Assembly (NCBI GenBank): GCA_963797015.1
Contig: CAWCNV010000003.1
Location: 1 to 64,000, forward strand
Direction: 5' to 3'
DNA: 64,000 bases
Source: JBBPZA01 sp963797015
GTDB lineage: Bacteria > Actinomycetota > Thermoleophilia > Solirubrobacterales > Solirubrobacteraceae
Numbering within the stretch: the first letter of the stretch is position 1; every line of letters starts with the position of its first letter. The notes beneath the pieces are model-generated. The model saw only the letters and a list, made by a program, of their open reading frames with translations, did not search any database and had not been told where the DNA came from. Shown one piece after another: positions 16,017 through 24,543 of this stretch. Both the position numbers and the translations under genes were made by a program.

Positions 16017-18422
16017 TTGGCAAAGCAGAAGAAGAGCTCTGAGCAGAGTTATGACGCCCAGGACATAACCGTCCTGGAGGGCCTCGAAGCCGTTCGCAAG
16101 CGGCCCGGGATGTACATCGGCTCGACCGGCCCCCGAGGCCTTCACCACCTGGTCTACGAGGTGGTCGACAACTCCGTCGACGAGGCGCTCGCGGGGCACT
16201 GCGACAGCGTCGAGGTCACGATTCACCCGGACAACTCCGTCACGGTGGTCGACAACGGCCGCGGCATCCCGGTCACCGTCATGGAGAAGGAGGGCCGGCC
16301 GGCGGTGGAGGTCGTGCTCACGGTCCTGCACTCCGGCGGCAAGTTCGGCGACGGCGGGGGCTACAAGGTCTCGGGCGGCCTGCACGGCGTCGGCGTCTCG
16401 GTGGTAAACGCGCTGTCCGAGGCGCTGACCGTCGAGATCCGCCGCGACGGCCACCTCTGGACCCAGGACTACGAGCGCGGCGTCCCTAAGACCGACGTGC
16501 GCAAGGGCGCCAAGACGAAGGACACCGGCGCGACCATCACCTTCCTCCCGGACGCGGACATCTTCGAGACGCTGGACTACGACTTCGAGACGCTCGAGCA
16601 GCGTCTGCGCGAGACCGCGTTCCTGACCCGCGGCCTGCGCATCGTGCTCGCCGACGAGCGCGGCGAGGGCAAGCGCACCGAGTTCCGCTACGAGGGCGGG
16701 ATCGAGGACTTCGTCGCGTACCTCAACAGCAACAAGGACTCGATCCAGCGCAAGATCGTCTACTTCGACGGTGCGAGCGAGGAGGGCGCCGTCGAGGTCG
16801 CCATGCAGTGGAACACCTCCTACCAGGAGTCGATCTTCGCGTTCGCCAACAACATCAACACGCACGAGGGCGGCTCGCACCTGTCGGGCTTCCGCTCGGC
16901 GCTGACCGGCACGCTCAACCGCTACGCCCGCGAGAAGGGCCTGCTCAAGGAGAAGGACCCCAACCTCGCCGGCGAGGACGTGCGCGAGGGCCTGACCGCG
17001 GTGATCTCGGCCAAGCTCCAGGACCCGCAGTTCGAGGGCCAGACCAAGACCAAGCTCGGCAACCCCGGAATGCAGGGCTTCGTCGCCTCGATCGTCAACC
17101 GCGGGCTCGGGGAGTTCCTCGAGGAGAACCCCAAGGAGGCCAATCAGATCATCACCAAGGCGGTCTCGGCCGCGCGTGCGCGCGAGGCCGCCCGCAAGGC
17201 ACGCGACCTGACGCGCAAGTCGGCGCTCGAGAACACGCGCCTGCCCGGCAAGCTGGCCGACTGCCAGGTCGGCGACCCATCGCTGGCCGAGCTCTTCGTC
17301 GTCGAGGGCGACTCCGCCGGCGGCTCGGCCAAGCAGGGCCGCGACCGCTCGACGCAGGCGGTACTACCGCTGCGCGGCAAGATCCTCAACGTTGAGAAGA
17401 GCCGCATCGACAAGGTCCTGCAGAACCAGGAGATCCAGGCGCTCATCACCGCGCTCGGCACCGGCATCCGCGACGAGTTCGACCTGTCGAAGGCGCGCTA
17501 CCACAAGGTCATCCTCATGACCGACGCCGACATCGACGGCGCGCACATCCGCACGCTCGCGCTCACGCTGCTGTTCCGCGAGATGCCCGAGCTGATCGAC
17601 GCCGGCTACGTCTACATCGCCAAGCCGCCGCTCTACAAGATCACGCAGGGCTCCCGCGAGCGCTACATCGAGAAGGAGTCAGAGCTCGAGGAGCTGCTGC
17701 TCGGCGACAAGTGGGAGAGGCTCCAGGTCTTCGACCGCCACGCGACCCAGTTCAAGCTCACCGAGGCGCGCTGGCAGAAGTTCACGCGCCTGCTCAAGCA
17801 ATACGCGGGGTGGGCCTCGTCGCTGCGCGCCGACCACGGGCACGACACCGTCACGTTCCTCGAGGAGTCCCAGATCCTCGACGAGGGCGTCGAGTCGGTC
17901 GAGCAGCTGCTCAAGCTGCTCGCGCGTCCCGCGCCCGAAGCCGAGCCCTTCGAGACCGCGCTCGTGTCCGAGGACCCGGTGGAGCTCGTGGTGCGCTCGG
18001 AGGAGCGCAAGACCGGCTTCGCCCGGACCCACCGCCTGCGCCGCTCGTTGCTGGAGAGCAACGAGTACCGTCAGTTCCTGCGCGTGCACCGCGCGCTGAT
18101 CGAGCTGGCCGGCACGCCTCCGTTCCACATCAAGCTGGGCGACAACGAGGCCGACGCGCTCAGCTTCGAGGAGCTGCGCCGCTGCGTGCTCGAGGTTGCC
18201 CAGCGCGGGGTCAAGCTCCAGCGCTTCAAGGGCCTGGGCGAGATGAACGCCGACCAGCTCGCGGAGACGACGATGGACCCGGCCTCGCGCACGCTCGCGC
18301 AGGTCACGATGGAGGACGCCTCGGCCGCCGAGCTGCTCTTCTCGATGCTGATGGGCGACCAGGTCGAGCCACGGCGCAAGTTCATCGAGGACAACGCGCT
18401 CTCGGCGACGATCGACGTGTGA
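16017..18422 (+). CDS. gyrB: DNA gyrase subunit B, long form with about 170-residue insertion
   Basis: GyrB supplies ATP to the A2B2 enzyme that adds negative supercoils. The GHKL ATPase motifs (VYEVVDNSVDEAL, GGLHGVGVSVVNALS) and the Toprim motifs (VEGDSAGGSAKQGRDR, LMTDADIDGAHIRTL) are intact. At 801 residues it is much longer than the roughly 650 usual in actinobacteria. The extra sequence lies between about residues 561 and 733, after YIEKESELEELLLG and before LQRFKGLGEMN, the same place as the insertion in E. coli-type GyrB. The TTG at 16017 is the start (LAKQKKSSEQSYDAQDI); a GAGAAGAG tract precedes it. gyrA follows 7 bp downstream. Confidence 0.97.
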   Translation: MAKQKKSSEQSYDAQDITVLEGLEAVRKRPGMYIGSTGPRGLHHLVYEVVDNSVDEALAGHCDSVEVTIHPDNSVTVVDNGRGIPVTVMEKEGRPAVEVVLTVLHSGGKFGDGGGYKVSGGLHGVGVSVVNALSEALTVEIRRDGHLWTQDYERGVPKTDVRKGAKTKDTGATITFLPDADIFETLDYDFETLEQRLRETAFLTRGLRIVLADERGEGKRTEFRYEGGIEDFVAYLNSNKDSIQRKIVYFDGASEEGAVEVAMQWNTSYQESIFAFANNINTHEGGSHLSGFRSALTGTLNRYAREKGLLKEKDPNLAGEDVREGLTAVISAKLQDPQFEGQTKTKLGNPGMQGFVASIVNRGLGEFLEENPKEANQIITKAVSAARAREAARKARDLTRKSALENTRLPGKLADCQVGDPSLAELFVVEGDSAGGSAKQGRDRSTQAVLPLRGKILNVEKSRIDKVLQNQEIQALITALGTGIRDEFDLSKARYHKVILMTDADIDGAHIRTLALTLLFREMPELIDAGYVYIAKPPLYKITQGSRERYIEKESELEELLLGDKWERLQVFDRHATQFKLTEARWQKFTRLLKQYAGWASSLRADHGHDTVTFLEESQILDEGVESVEQLLKLLARPAPEAEPFETALVSEDPVELVVRSEERKTGFARTHRLRRSLLESNEYRQFLRVHRALIELAGTPPFHIKLGDNEADALSFEELRRCVLEVAQRGVKLQRFKGLGEMNADQLAETTMDPASRTLAQVTMEDASAAELLFSMLMGDQVEPRRKFIEDNALSATIDV

Positions 18423-18429
18423 GCGCCTC

Positions 18430-21009
18430 GTGACGATCGACCAGCTCACCGGGAACATCGAGCCGCGCGGGCTCGAGGAGGAGATGAAGTCCTCCTACCT
18501 CGACTACGCCATGTCGGTGATCGTCGGCCGCGCGCTGCCCGACGCGCGCGACGGCCTCAAGCCCGTCCACCGCCGCGTCCTCTACGCGATGAACGAGGCC
18601 GGCATCCAGCCCAACCGGCCCTACGCCAAGTGCGCGCGGATCGTCGGCGACGTGATGGGCAACTACCACCCCCACGGCGACTCCGCGATCTACGACACGC
18701 TCGTGCGCCTGGCCCAGGACTTCTCGATGCGCTACCTGCTCGCCGACGGCCAGGGCAACTTCGGCTCGATCGACGACGATCCGCCGGCCGCCATGAGGTA
18801 CACGGAAGCGCGTCTGTCGCGCATGGCGACCGAGATGCTGCGCGACCTCGACGCCGACACCGTCGATTTCGTCCCGAACTACGACGGCCGCACGCAAGAG
18901 CCGCTGGTACTGCCCAGCCGCTTCCCGAATCTGCTCGTCAACGGCTCGCAGGGGATCGCGGTGGGGATGGCGACCAACATCCCGCCCCACAACCTGCGCG
19001 AGACGATCAAGGCGGCGGTCGCCTACATCGACGATCCGAGCATCTCCGTCGAGGGGCTGATGAAGCACATCAAGGGCCCCGACTTCCCGACCGGGGGCGT
19101 GATCCTCGGCACCCAGGGCATCCGCGACGCGTACGACACCGGCCGCGGGCGCGTGCGCGTGCAGGCCCGCGCCCACATCGAGCCGCTCTCCCACGGCAAG
19201 GAGGCGATCGTCGTCACCGAGCTGCCGTGGATGGTCAAGAAGGGCGGCGACGGCGGGCTGATCCAGAAGATCGCCGACCTCGTCCACGACAAGAAGATCA
19301 CCGAGATCTCCGACATCAAGGACCTGTCGGACAAGCGCGGCATGCGTGTCGTGATCGAGCTCAAGCGCGACCAGATCCCCAAGGTCGTGCTCAACAAGCT
19401 CTTCAAGCACACGCCGCTGCAGACCACGTTCGGCGTGAACATGGTCGCGCTCGTCGACGGCGTACCGCAGACGCTCTCGCTGCGTGAGGCGATCGGCGCC
19501 TACGTCGACCACCAGCGCGAGGTCATCACTCGCCGTACCAAGTACGAGCTGCGCAAGGCCGAGGCACGCGCCCACATCCTCGCCGGCCTGCTCGTCGCGA
19601 TCGACAACCTCGACGCGGTCATCGAGCTGATCCGGGCTGCGCGCGACCGCGACACCGCCCGCCTGCAGCTCATCGAGCGCTTCGACCTCAGCGTGATCCA
19701 GGCCAACGCGATCCTCGATCTGCGGCTCGCGCAGCTCACGGCGCTCGAGGCGGGCGCGATCCGCACCGAGTACGAGGACAAGCTGGAGCTCATCAAGGAG
19801 CTGCGCGAGATCCTCGGCGACGAGAGCCGCGTGCTGGGCCTGATCAAGGAGGAGCTGGCCGAGATCGCCGAGCGCTACGGCGACGAGCGCCGCACCGACA
19901 TCACCCACGCCGAGGGCGAGATCGACGTCGAGGACCTGATCGCCGACCAGCAGATGGTCATCACGATCACCAAGAGCGGCTACGTGAAGTCGCTGCCGCT
20001 CGCGACCTACCGCAAGCAGCGCCGCGGCGGCGTCGGCGTGACGGGTATGGACATGAAGGACGGCGACTACATCGAGCACCTGTTCATCTGCTCGACGCAC
20101 GACTACCTGCTGTTCTTCACCAACCGCGGGAAGGTCTACCGGCTCAAGGTCTACGAGCTGCCCGAGGCGCAGCGGACGGCCAAGGGCCGCGCGCTGGTCA
20201 ACCTGCTGCCGCTGCGCGACGGCGAGCGCGTCCAGTCGGTGCTCTCGACGCGCGACTTCTCCGAGGCTCCGTACCTCGTGTTCGCGACCCGCAAGGGTAC
20301 GGTCAAGAAGACCGAGTTCGGGCTCTACAACACGCCGATCAAGGCCGACGGGATCATCGCGATCAACATCCGCGACGACGACGAGCTCGTCGCCGTGCGC
20401 CGCGTCTCGGAGGGCGACGAGATCCTGATGGTCTCGCGCGCCGGCATGGCCGTGCGCTTCCGTGAGGACGACGCGCGCGCGATGGGGCGCGACACGTCCG
20501 GCGTCCGTGGGATGAACATCTCGGGCGAGAGCAACTCCGTGCTGGCCATGGACGTGGCGCGCGACGACCAGGAGCTGCTGGTCGTGACCGAGAACGGCTT
20601 CGGCAAGCGCACGCCCGTCGACCAGTACCGCAAGACCAGCCGCGGGGCCAAGGGCGTGACGACGATCAAGTTCTCCGAGCGCCGCGGCGAGCTCGCCGCG
20701 GCGCTGGTCGTGCGCCCGCACCAGGAGCTCGTGTTCATCTCGGAGACGGGGATGGTGCAGCGCACCGGCGTCAAGGGCATCCGCCAGACCGGCCGTCCGG
20801 CCCAGGGCGTGCGGCTGATGAACGTCCGCGACGACGACCGCGTCAGCGCGGTCGCGCTCGTGGTCGAGTCCGAGGCGGACACGAGCGCCGACGTGATCGA
20901 GGATCCCTCGCAGCCGGCCAGCATCGGCGCGGACGGGTCGCTCGAGGGCGATCCCGCCGGCCAGGACGGCGCCGCACCCGACGGCGCCTCGCCTGACGGG
21001 TCCGCCTAG
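18430..21009 (+). CDS. gyrA: DNA gyrase subunit A
   Basis: GyrA is the breakage-reunion subunit. The catalytic tyrosine lies in AAMRYTEARLS (about residue 124). The quinolone-determining region HPHGDSAIYDTLVRLAQDFS looks wild-type (Ser and Asp at the usual resistance positions). The GyrA-box is QRRGGVGVTG (about residue 530) in a full C-terminal beta-pinwheel. The length of 859 residues includes an acidic disordered tail. The GTG at 18430 is 7 bp after gyrB, so the two form an operon that ends at the hairpin at 21016-21045. Confidence 0.98.
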   Translation: MTIDQLTGNIEPRGLEEEMKSSYLDYAMSVIVGRALPDARDGLKPVHRRVLYAMNEAGIQPNRPYAKCARIVGDVMGNYHPHGDSAIYDTLVRLAQDFSMRYLLADGQGNFGSIDDDPPAAMRYTEARLSRMATEMLRDLDADTVDFVPNYDGRTQEPLVLPSRFPNLLVNGSQGIAVGMATNIPPHNLRETIKAAVAYIDDPSISVEGLMKHIKGPDFPTGGVILGTQGIRDAYDTGRGRVRVQARAHIEPLSHGKEAIVVTELPWMVKKGGDGGLIQKIADLVHDKKITEISDIKDLSDKRGMRVVIELKRDQIPKVVLNKLFKHTPLQTTFGVNMVALVDGVPQTLSLREAIGAYVDHQREVITRRTKYELRKAEARAHILAGLLVAIDNLDAVIELIRAARDRDTARLQLIERFDLSVIQANAILDLRLAQLTALEAGAIRTEYEDKLELIKELREILGDESRVLGLIKEELAEIAERYGDERRTDITHAEGEIDVEDLIADQQMVITITKSGYVKSLPLATYRKQRRGGVGVTGMDMKDGDYIEHLFICSTHDYLLFFTNRGKVYRLKVYELPEAQRTAKGRALVNLLPLRDGERVQSVLSTRDFSEAPYLVFATRKGTVKKTEFGLYNTPIKADGIIAINIRDDDELVAVRRVSEGDEILMVSRAGMAVRFREDDARAMGRDTSGVRGMNISGESNSVLAMDVARDDQELLVVTENGFGKRTPVDQYRKTSRGAKGVTTIKFSERRGELAAALVVRPHQELVFISETGMVQRTGVKGIRQTGRPAQGVRLMNVRDDDRVSAVALVVESEADTSADVIEDPSQPASIGADGSLEGDPAGQDGAAPDGASPDGSA

Positions 21010-21015
21010 AACGCA

Positions 21016-21045
21016 CGAGAGGCGCCCCCAAAGGAGCGCCTCTCG
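21016..21045 (+). terminator. Hairpin terminator after gyrA
   Basis: CGAGAGGCGC (21016-21025) pairs perfectly with GCGCCTCTCG (21036-21045) around a 10-base loop. It lies 6 bp after the gyrA stop. There is no U-tract, which is common for terminators in GC-rich actinobacteria. Confidence 0.7.
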
Positions 21046-21055
21046 CAAGCGATTC

Positions 21056-21156
21056 GGCTGGCGTAGCCCGCGACCGGCAGCACTGCGCCGGAGGGACGAA
21101 TCCCGGCGCCGGTCACGGGGGTGTCGCGGGGTGGATTCCGCTACGCGGGGCCAGCC
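21056..21156. ncRNA. Candidate structured RNA element between gyrA and the HNH gene
   Basis: Nested complementary blocks span about 100 bases. GGCTGG (21056-21061) pairs with CCAGCC (21151-21156), CGTAG (21062-21066) with CTACG (21141-21145), CCCGCGAC (21067-21074) with GTCGCGGG (21123-21130), and CGGC (21075-21078) with GCCG (21108-21111); the last competes with an inner GCGCCGG/CCGGCGC hairpin. The arms are separated by asymmetric bulges (21131-21140, 21146-21150), more like a folded RNA than a simple terminator. It sits between two convergent genes, just past the gyrA hairpin. Strand, expression and function are unknown; I do not recognise an Rfam family. Confidence 0.5.
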
Positions 21157-21254
21157 ACCTGCCTAACGGCCGGACACCTCCAGGGTCCCGCAAGAACTGT
21201 CACTCAACGTACGGACCACCTCCTTTCTCTGGTACCGAGATGATGCCATACGCG

Positions 21255-21863
21255 TCAGGCGGCTTCCGGGAGATACGCCCTCCACGCCGCCGGGATCGAC
21301 GGCGACGCGACGTGGATGAAGATCTGCGGGCTCGGGGTGCGGGGCTTGCGGCGCAGGTGCATGTTGACGTGGCGCAGGAGCTGGTCGCCCTTGCGGCGAT
21401 TGCAGGGCGCGCACGAGGCGACGATGTTCTCCCAGCTCGATGCGCCGCCCTTGGACCGGGGCACGACGTGGTCGACCGTCAAATTGGTGCGCGAGCCGCA
21501 GTACTGGCACTCCCAGCGGTCGCGGGCGAACACCGCGCGCCGCGTGATCTTGCGGCGGTGGGTGTCGCGCGGCACGCGTACGTAGGAGACGAGGCGGATG
21601 ACCACCGGCCGCGGCAGGCTCAGGCTCTCGGAGCGCAGCCTCCAGTCCGCGTGCTCGACGACCTCGGCCTTCTCCTTGAGCAGCAGCACGGTCGCGCGCC
21701 TTACCGTGCAGACGTTGATCGGCTCGAAGGTCGCGTTGAGGACGAGCACCCGGCCGTTGGTCCACCGCACGTCGACGGCGGGCCGCTCAGACCCACGCCG
21801 CCGGTGCTCGCTGAGCGGCGTGGGCCGTGATGGTCCTGGCGGTACTTTCGCCTTAGTACGCAT
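21255..21863 (-). CDS. HNH endonuclease family protein
   Basis: The 202-residue protein carries a textbook HNH fold in its second half: WECQYCGSRTNLTVDHVVPRSKGG, ENIVASCAPCNRRKGDQL. The Cys pairs bind zinc and the histidine in TVDHVVPRS is catalytic. The N-terminal part (VLVLNATFEPINVCTVRRATVLL) is typical of a small conserved actinobacterial HNH protein of unknown role, not of IscB or a homing enzyme. The ATG at 21863 is used without an evident ribosome-binding site. It is transcribed toward gyrA. Confidence 0.85.
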   Translation of the reverse strand: MRTKAKVPPGPSRPTPLSEHRRRGSERPAVDVRWTNGRVLVLNATFEPINVCTVRRATVLLLKEKAEVVEHADWRLRSESLSLPRPVVIRLVSYVRVPRDTHRRKITRRAVFARDRWECQYCGSRTNLTVDHVVPRSKGGASSWENIVASCAPCNRRKGDQLLRHVNMHLRRKPRTPSPQIFIHVASPSIPAAWRAYLPEAA

Positions 21864-21906
21864 GGGACGGCGGCAGTTTAGCGGGGCCCCAGCCCGCTCC
21901 AGACCG

Positions 21907-22773
21907 CTATGCGGCCGGGTAGGAGCCGAGCACGCGGACCCGCTCTGTCTTCGCGCGCAGCGCCTCGAGCGCCTCCGCCACCGGGGGGTCGTCGTCGCGG
22001 CCCTCGACGTCCACGAAGAACATGTAGCGCCCGAGGCCCTGCTTGCGCGGGCGCGACTCGATCCTCGTCATGTTCACCCCCCGGAAGGCGAGCTCGGACA
22101 GGCAGCTCACCAGCCAGCCGGGCGCCTCGGCGCCGACTCCCCAGAAGACCAGCGAGGTCTTCCACGGGCCGTGACCGCCGCGCTCGTCCCCGGGCTCGCG
22201 CGCGAGCCACGCGAAGCGGGTCTCGTTCTCGGCGACGTCCTCCACGCCGGCGCGCAGGATCTCGCAGCCGTAGAGCTCGGCCGCCAGGTGCGTCCCGAGC
22301 GCGGCGGCCGGCCCGTCGAGCCCGGCGACGATGCGGACGGCATCGGCGGTCGAGGAGACCGAGATGACGTCCGCCCCCTGCAGCCGAGTCCGGATGAAGC
22401 GCGCACACTGACCGTTCGCCTGCGGGTGGGAGTACACCGTCCGCACGTCCTCGAGCTCGAGGTGGGTCCGCGCGATCAGGCAGTGGCGCACCGGGTGCAC
22501 GAGCTCACCGACGATCGCGACGTCCTCGGTCTCGAAGGCGAGCGCGTCGAGGGTGGCGTTGACGGAGCCCTCGAGCGAGTTCTCGAGCGGCACCAGCGCA
22601 CGGTCGACCGTCTGCTCGTGGACCGCCATCACCGTGTCGTAGATCGTCGGCAGGGACACCAGCTCGCGCGGCTCGGGCTCCCCGGCTGTGACGAGCGCCT
22701 CGTGGCTGAAGGTCCCCTCCGGGCCGAGGTAGCCGACGCGGAGCGGCCGCGCGCCCTCAGGCCTGCTGGGCAA
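21907..22773 (-). CDS. pheA: Prephenate dehydratase
   Basis: This enzyme converts prephenate to phenylpyruvate in phenylalanine synthesis. The catalytic region begins VGYLGPEGTFSHEAL and includes the LVPLENSLEGSVNATLD and ENETRFAWLA motifs (the TRF triplet is catalytic). The C-terminal ACT domain with GVNMTRIESRP binds phenylalanine for feedback inhibition. At 288 residues it is the monofunctional type. A TTG start at 22773 overlaps the end of the DUF4446 gene by 17 bases, suggesting coupling; a slightly later start is possible. Confidence 0.93.
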   Translation of the reverse strand: MPSRPEGARPLRVGYLGPEGTFSHEALVTAGEPEPRELVSLPTIYDTVMAVHEQTVDRALVPLENSLEGSVNATLDALAFETEDVAIVGELVHPVRHCLIARTHLELEDVRTVYSHPQANGQCARFIRTRLQGADVISVSSTADAVRIVAGLDGPAAALGTHLAAELYGCEILRAGVEDVAENETRFAWLAREPGDERGGHGPWKTSLVFWGVGAEAPGWLVSCLSELAFRGVNMTRIESRPRKQGLGRYMFFVDVEGRDDDPPVAEALEALRAKTERVRVLGSYPAA

Positions 22774-23311
22774 CGCCGCCCTCGGCGACGGCGAGGCGGA
22801 CCGCCTCGGCCTCCTCGGGAGAGAGCTCGAGCTCGCCCGCCCCGTCGCGGACCTGCTTGACGTACAGCCGCGCCTGGTCGCGGTGGTGGATCGAGGTCAC
22901 GACCACGCCCGAGCGCGAGGCGTCCAGCAGCGCGACGGAGGCCGACTGCTGGCCCGACATCTCGCCGTAGGCGTCGTAGCGCACCAGGGCGCGGAAGGCG
23001 ATCGCGCCGTCGAGTCGCTGCTCGGCGACCTCCATGCGCCGAGCCAGGCCCTCGACCATGTCGCCGACCTGCTCGTTGAGCGCGACGAAGTCGCGTTCCA
23101 GGCTCGCCGCGTGGGCCACGACGTCCTCAGGGCTGCGGTCTCCGAGCACCAGGCGCTGGTCGGCGCGCACGCGGCGCAGCCGGATCGCCAGCATCAGCGT
23201 CACGCTGAGCGACACCAGCGCGAGCGCGCAGGCGGCGAGCGCCACGATCCCGACTGTCCCGCTCAGCTCGTGCACGCCGGGAGAGGCTAATGGCCCGTCC
23301 AGCCGAACCAC
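22757..23311 (-). CDS. DUF4446 family membrane protein
   Basis: An N-terminal transmembrane helix (GTVGIVALAACALALVSLSVTLML) is followed by a cytoplasmic coiled region (VVAHAASLERDFVALNEQVGDM) and the DUF4446 signature RYDAYGEMSGQQSASVALLD...GVVVTSIHHRDQARLYVKQV. Function is unknown. The start may be the GTG at 23311 (184 residues) or the GTG at 23275; neither has a strong ribosome-binding site. It is probably cotranscribed with pheA. Confidence 0.8.
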   Translation of the reverse strand: MVRLDGPLASPGVHELSGTVGIVALAACALALVSLSVTLMLAIRLRRVRADQRLVLGDRSPEDVVAHAASLERDFVALNEQVGDMVEGLARRMEVAEQRLDGAIAFRALVRYDAYGEMSGQQSASVALLDASRSGVVVTSIHHRDQARLYVKQVRDGAGELELSPEEAEAVRLAVAEGGVAQQA

Positions 23312-23333
23312 TGGCGCCGCGCGTCAGCGGTCG

Positions 23334-24488
23334 TCAGCCGCGCGTGAAGATCGCCGGGTACTCGGCGGAGTTGTTGGAGGAGTCCACCTCGCCCGGGACC
23401 GGCTGGACCTGGACCTTGACCGTCACCGGCGTCCCGATGGGCGGCGACTGGCCGAGCGGGATGGTCGCCGTTGCGTCCGACCCGGCGCTGGTCGAGGGCA
23501 CCGTCTTCTTGACCGTGATCGGCGCGCCCGCGCCCTGGATCGTCACCGACACGACGACGTTCTTCTCGTCGTTCTCGCCCTGGTTCTGGAAGGTGACGAC
23601 GAAGGACAGGGCCGCGCTCGCGGTGATGCGGTTCGCGGTCCCCTCCTGGAGCGTGGTGTCACCCGCCTGGACCGAGGTCAGTCCGTGCCCGTGCGTTCCC
23701 GGTGCGGGCTTGCCGGTCGGCGTCGCTGCTCCGCCGGCCGCGCCGCTGAGCTTGGCGGCGACCTTGGTCGCGTCGAGCCATTCGAGCGGGTTGGGCAGGG
23801 AGCGCGACTGCGCGATCGTCTGCCCGTGGATGCCGTTGTCGTCCAGCGCCTTCTTGATGCGCGGCGCGACCTCCTGCGAGTAGACGACGTCGGAAGCCAG
23901 GAAGGCCTGCATCTGGCCGGTGATCTGATTGATCGCGGCCTGTGCCCCCTGCTTGCCCTGGGCGGTCGGCAGGAGCGCGGCGATCCGCTCGGTCGCGTCG
24001 CGCCGCAGGCGCAGCACGAGCAGGAAGTTGCGCTGCGCGTCGCTCATGTCGCCGGGCACGTCGAGGCCCTGCGCGCGCTTGACCTGGCGGCTCGCCTCGA
24101 CGCTGAGCTCGTTGACCTGGCTCTGCAGGTCGAGCGGGTTGGCCGCGTTGTTCTGGGTCGAGCCGAGGATCTCGAGCAGCGGCTTCGAGACCTGGCTGTC
24201 GGACTCCTGGACGATCTGGGCGGAGTTGCGGTTGTAGTCCTTGAGCGCGTTCTCCTTGCGCGAGGAGAGGCAGCCGCGGATCCCCAGAACGAGGAGCACG
24301 AGGACGAGCAGGACCGCGCCCGCCGCGATCAGGCGCCGGGCCAGCACGCCGTCGTCGCGCCCCCCACCGGAGGACGGTCGCGATGAACCGTCGCGCCGCG
24401 GGGCGCGGCTGGGCCGGCTCGGCCTGCTGCGCGGCGCGGTCGCCGTGCGTCCCCCGCGGGGCTCGTCAGCGTCGTCGAAAAACGACAG
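23334..24488 (-). CDS. Membrane-anchored protein with CARDB-like domain, CTG start
   Basis: A short, disordered, basic cytoplasmic N-terminus (SFFDDADEPRGGRTATAPRS and onward) leads to one membrane helix (LIAAGAVLLVLVLLVLGIRG). A helical extracytoplasmic region follows to about residue 270, then a C-terminal Ig-like CARDB domain (LSFVVTFQNQGENDEKNVVV ... VQVQPVPGEVDSSNNSAEYP). The first in-frame GTG, at 24347, sits just before the membrane helix. A CTG at 24488 has a perfect AAGGAG at 24496-24501, 7 bases upstream, and would give a natural soluble N-terminus, so I place the start there (384 residues). A role in envelope adhesion or assembly is inferred; no enzyme motif is seen. Confidence 0.7.
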   Translation of the reverse strand: MSFFDDADEPRGGRTATAPRSRPSRPSRAPRRDGSSRPSSGGGRDDGVLARRLIAAGAVLLVLVLLVLGIRGCLSSRKENALKDYNRNSAQIVQESDSQVSKPLLEILGSTQNNAANPLDLQSQVNELSVEASRQVKRAQGLDVPGDMSDAQRNFLLVLRLRRDATERIAALLPTAQGKQGAQAAINQITGQMQAFLASDVVYSQEVAPRIKKALDDNGIHGQTIAQSRSLPNPLEWLDATKVAAKLSGAAGGAATPTGKPAPGTHGHGLTSVQAGDTTLQEGTANRITASAALSFVVTFQNQGENDEKNVVVSVTIQGAGAPITVKKTVPSTSAGSDATATIPLGQSPPIGTPVTVKVQVQPVPGEVDSSNNSAEYPAIFTRG

Positions 24489-24501
24489 TTCGAAGCTCCT
24501 T
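24489..24501 (-). promoter_or_regulatory. Shine-Dalgarno AAGGAG positioned for a CTG start
   Basis: On the minus strand AAGGAG (24496-24501) is followed by 7 bases and then CTG at 24488. An in-frame TGA lies immediately upstream of the site, so no upstream ATG/GTG/TTG can be used. This decides the start of the CARDB-like protein. Confidence 0.65.
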
Positions 24502-24543
24502 CAGAAGTTCCCGATCTCTCAGTATGCCGAGCGCTCGGACGTT

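Noticed and set aside
18382..21048. 888-residue open frame antisense to gyrA
   Set aside because: It mirrors the whole gyrA gene; high GC at third codon positions keeps the opposite strand open. The composition is rich in Asp, Val, Leu and Arg with no domain.
21255..21863. HNH gene next to a structured RNA read as an IscB/OMEGA or HEARO-type system
   Set aside because: The protein is only 202 residues and lacks RuvC and bridge-helix parts; it matches the ordinary small actinobacterial HNH family. The RNA candidate is kept only as a separate observation.
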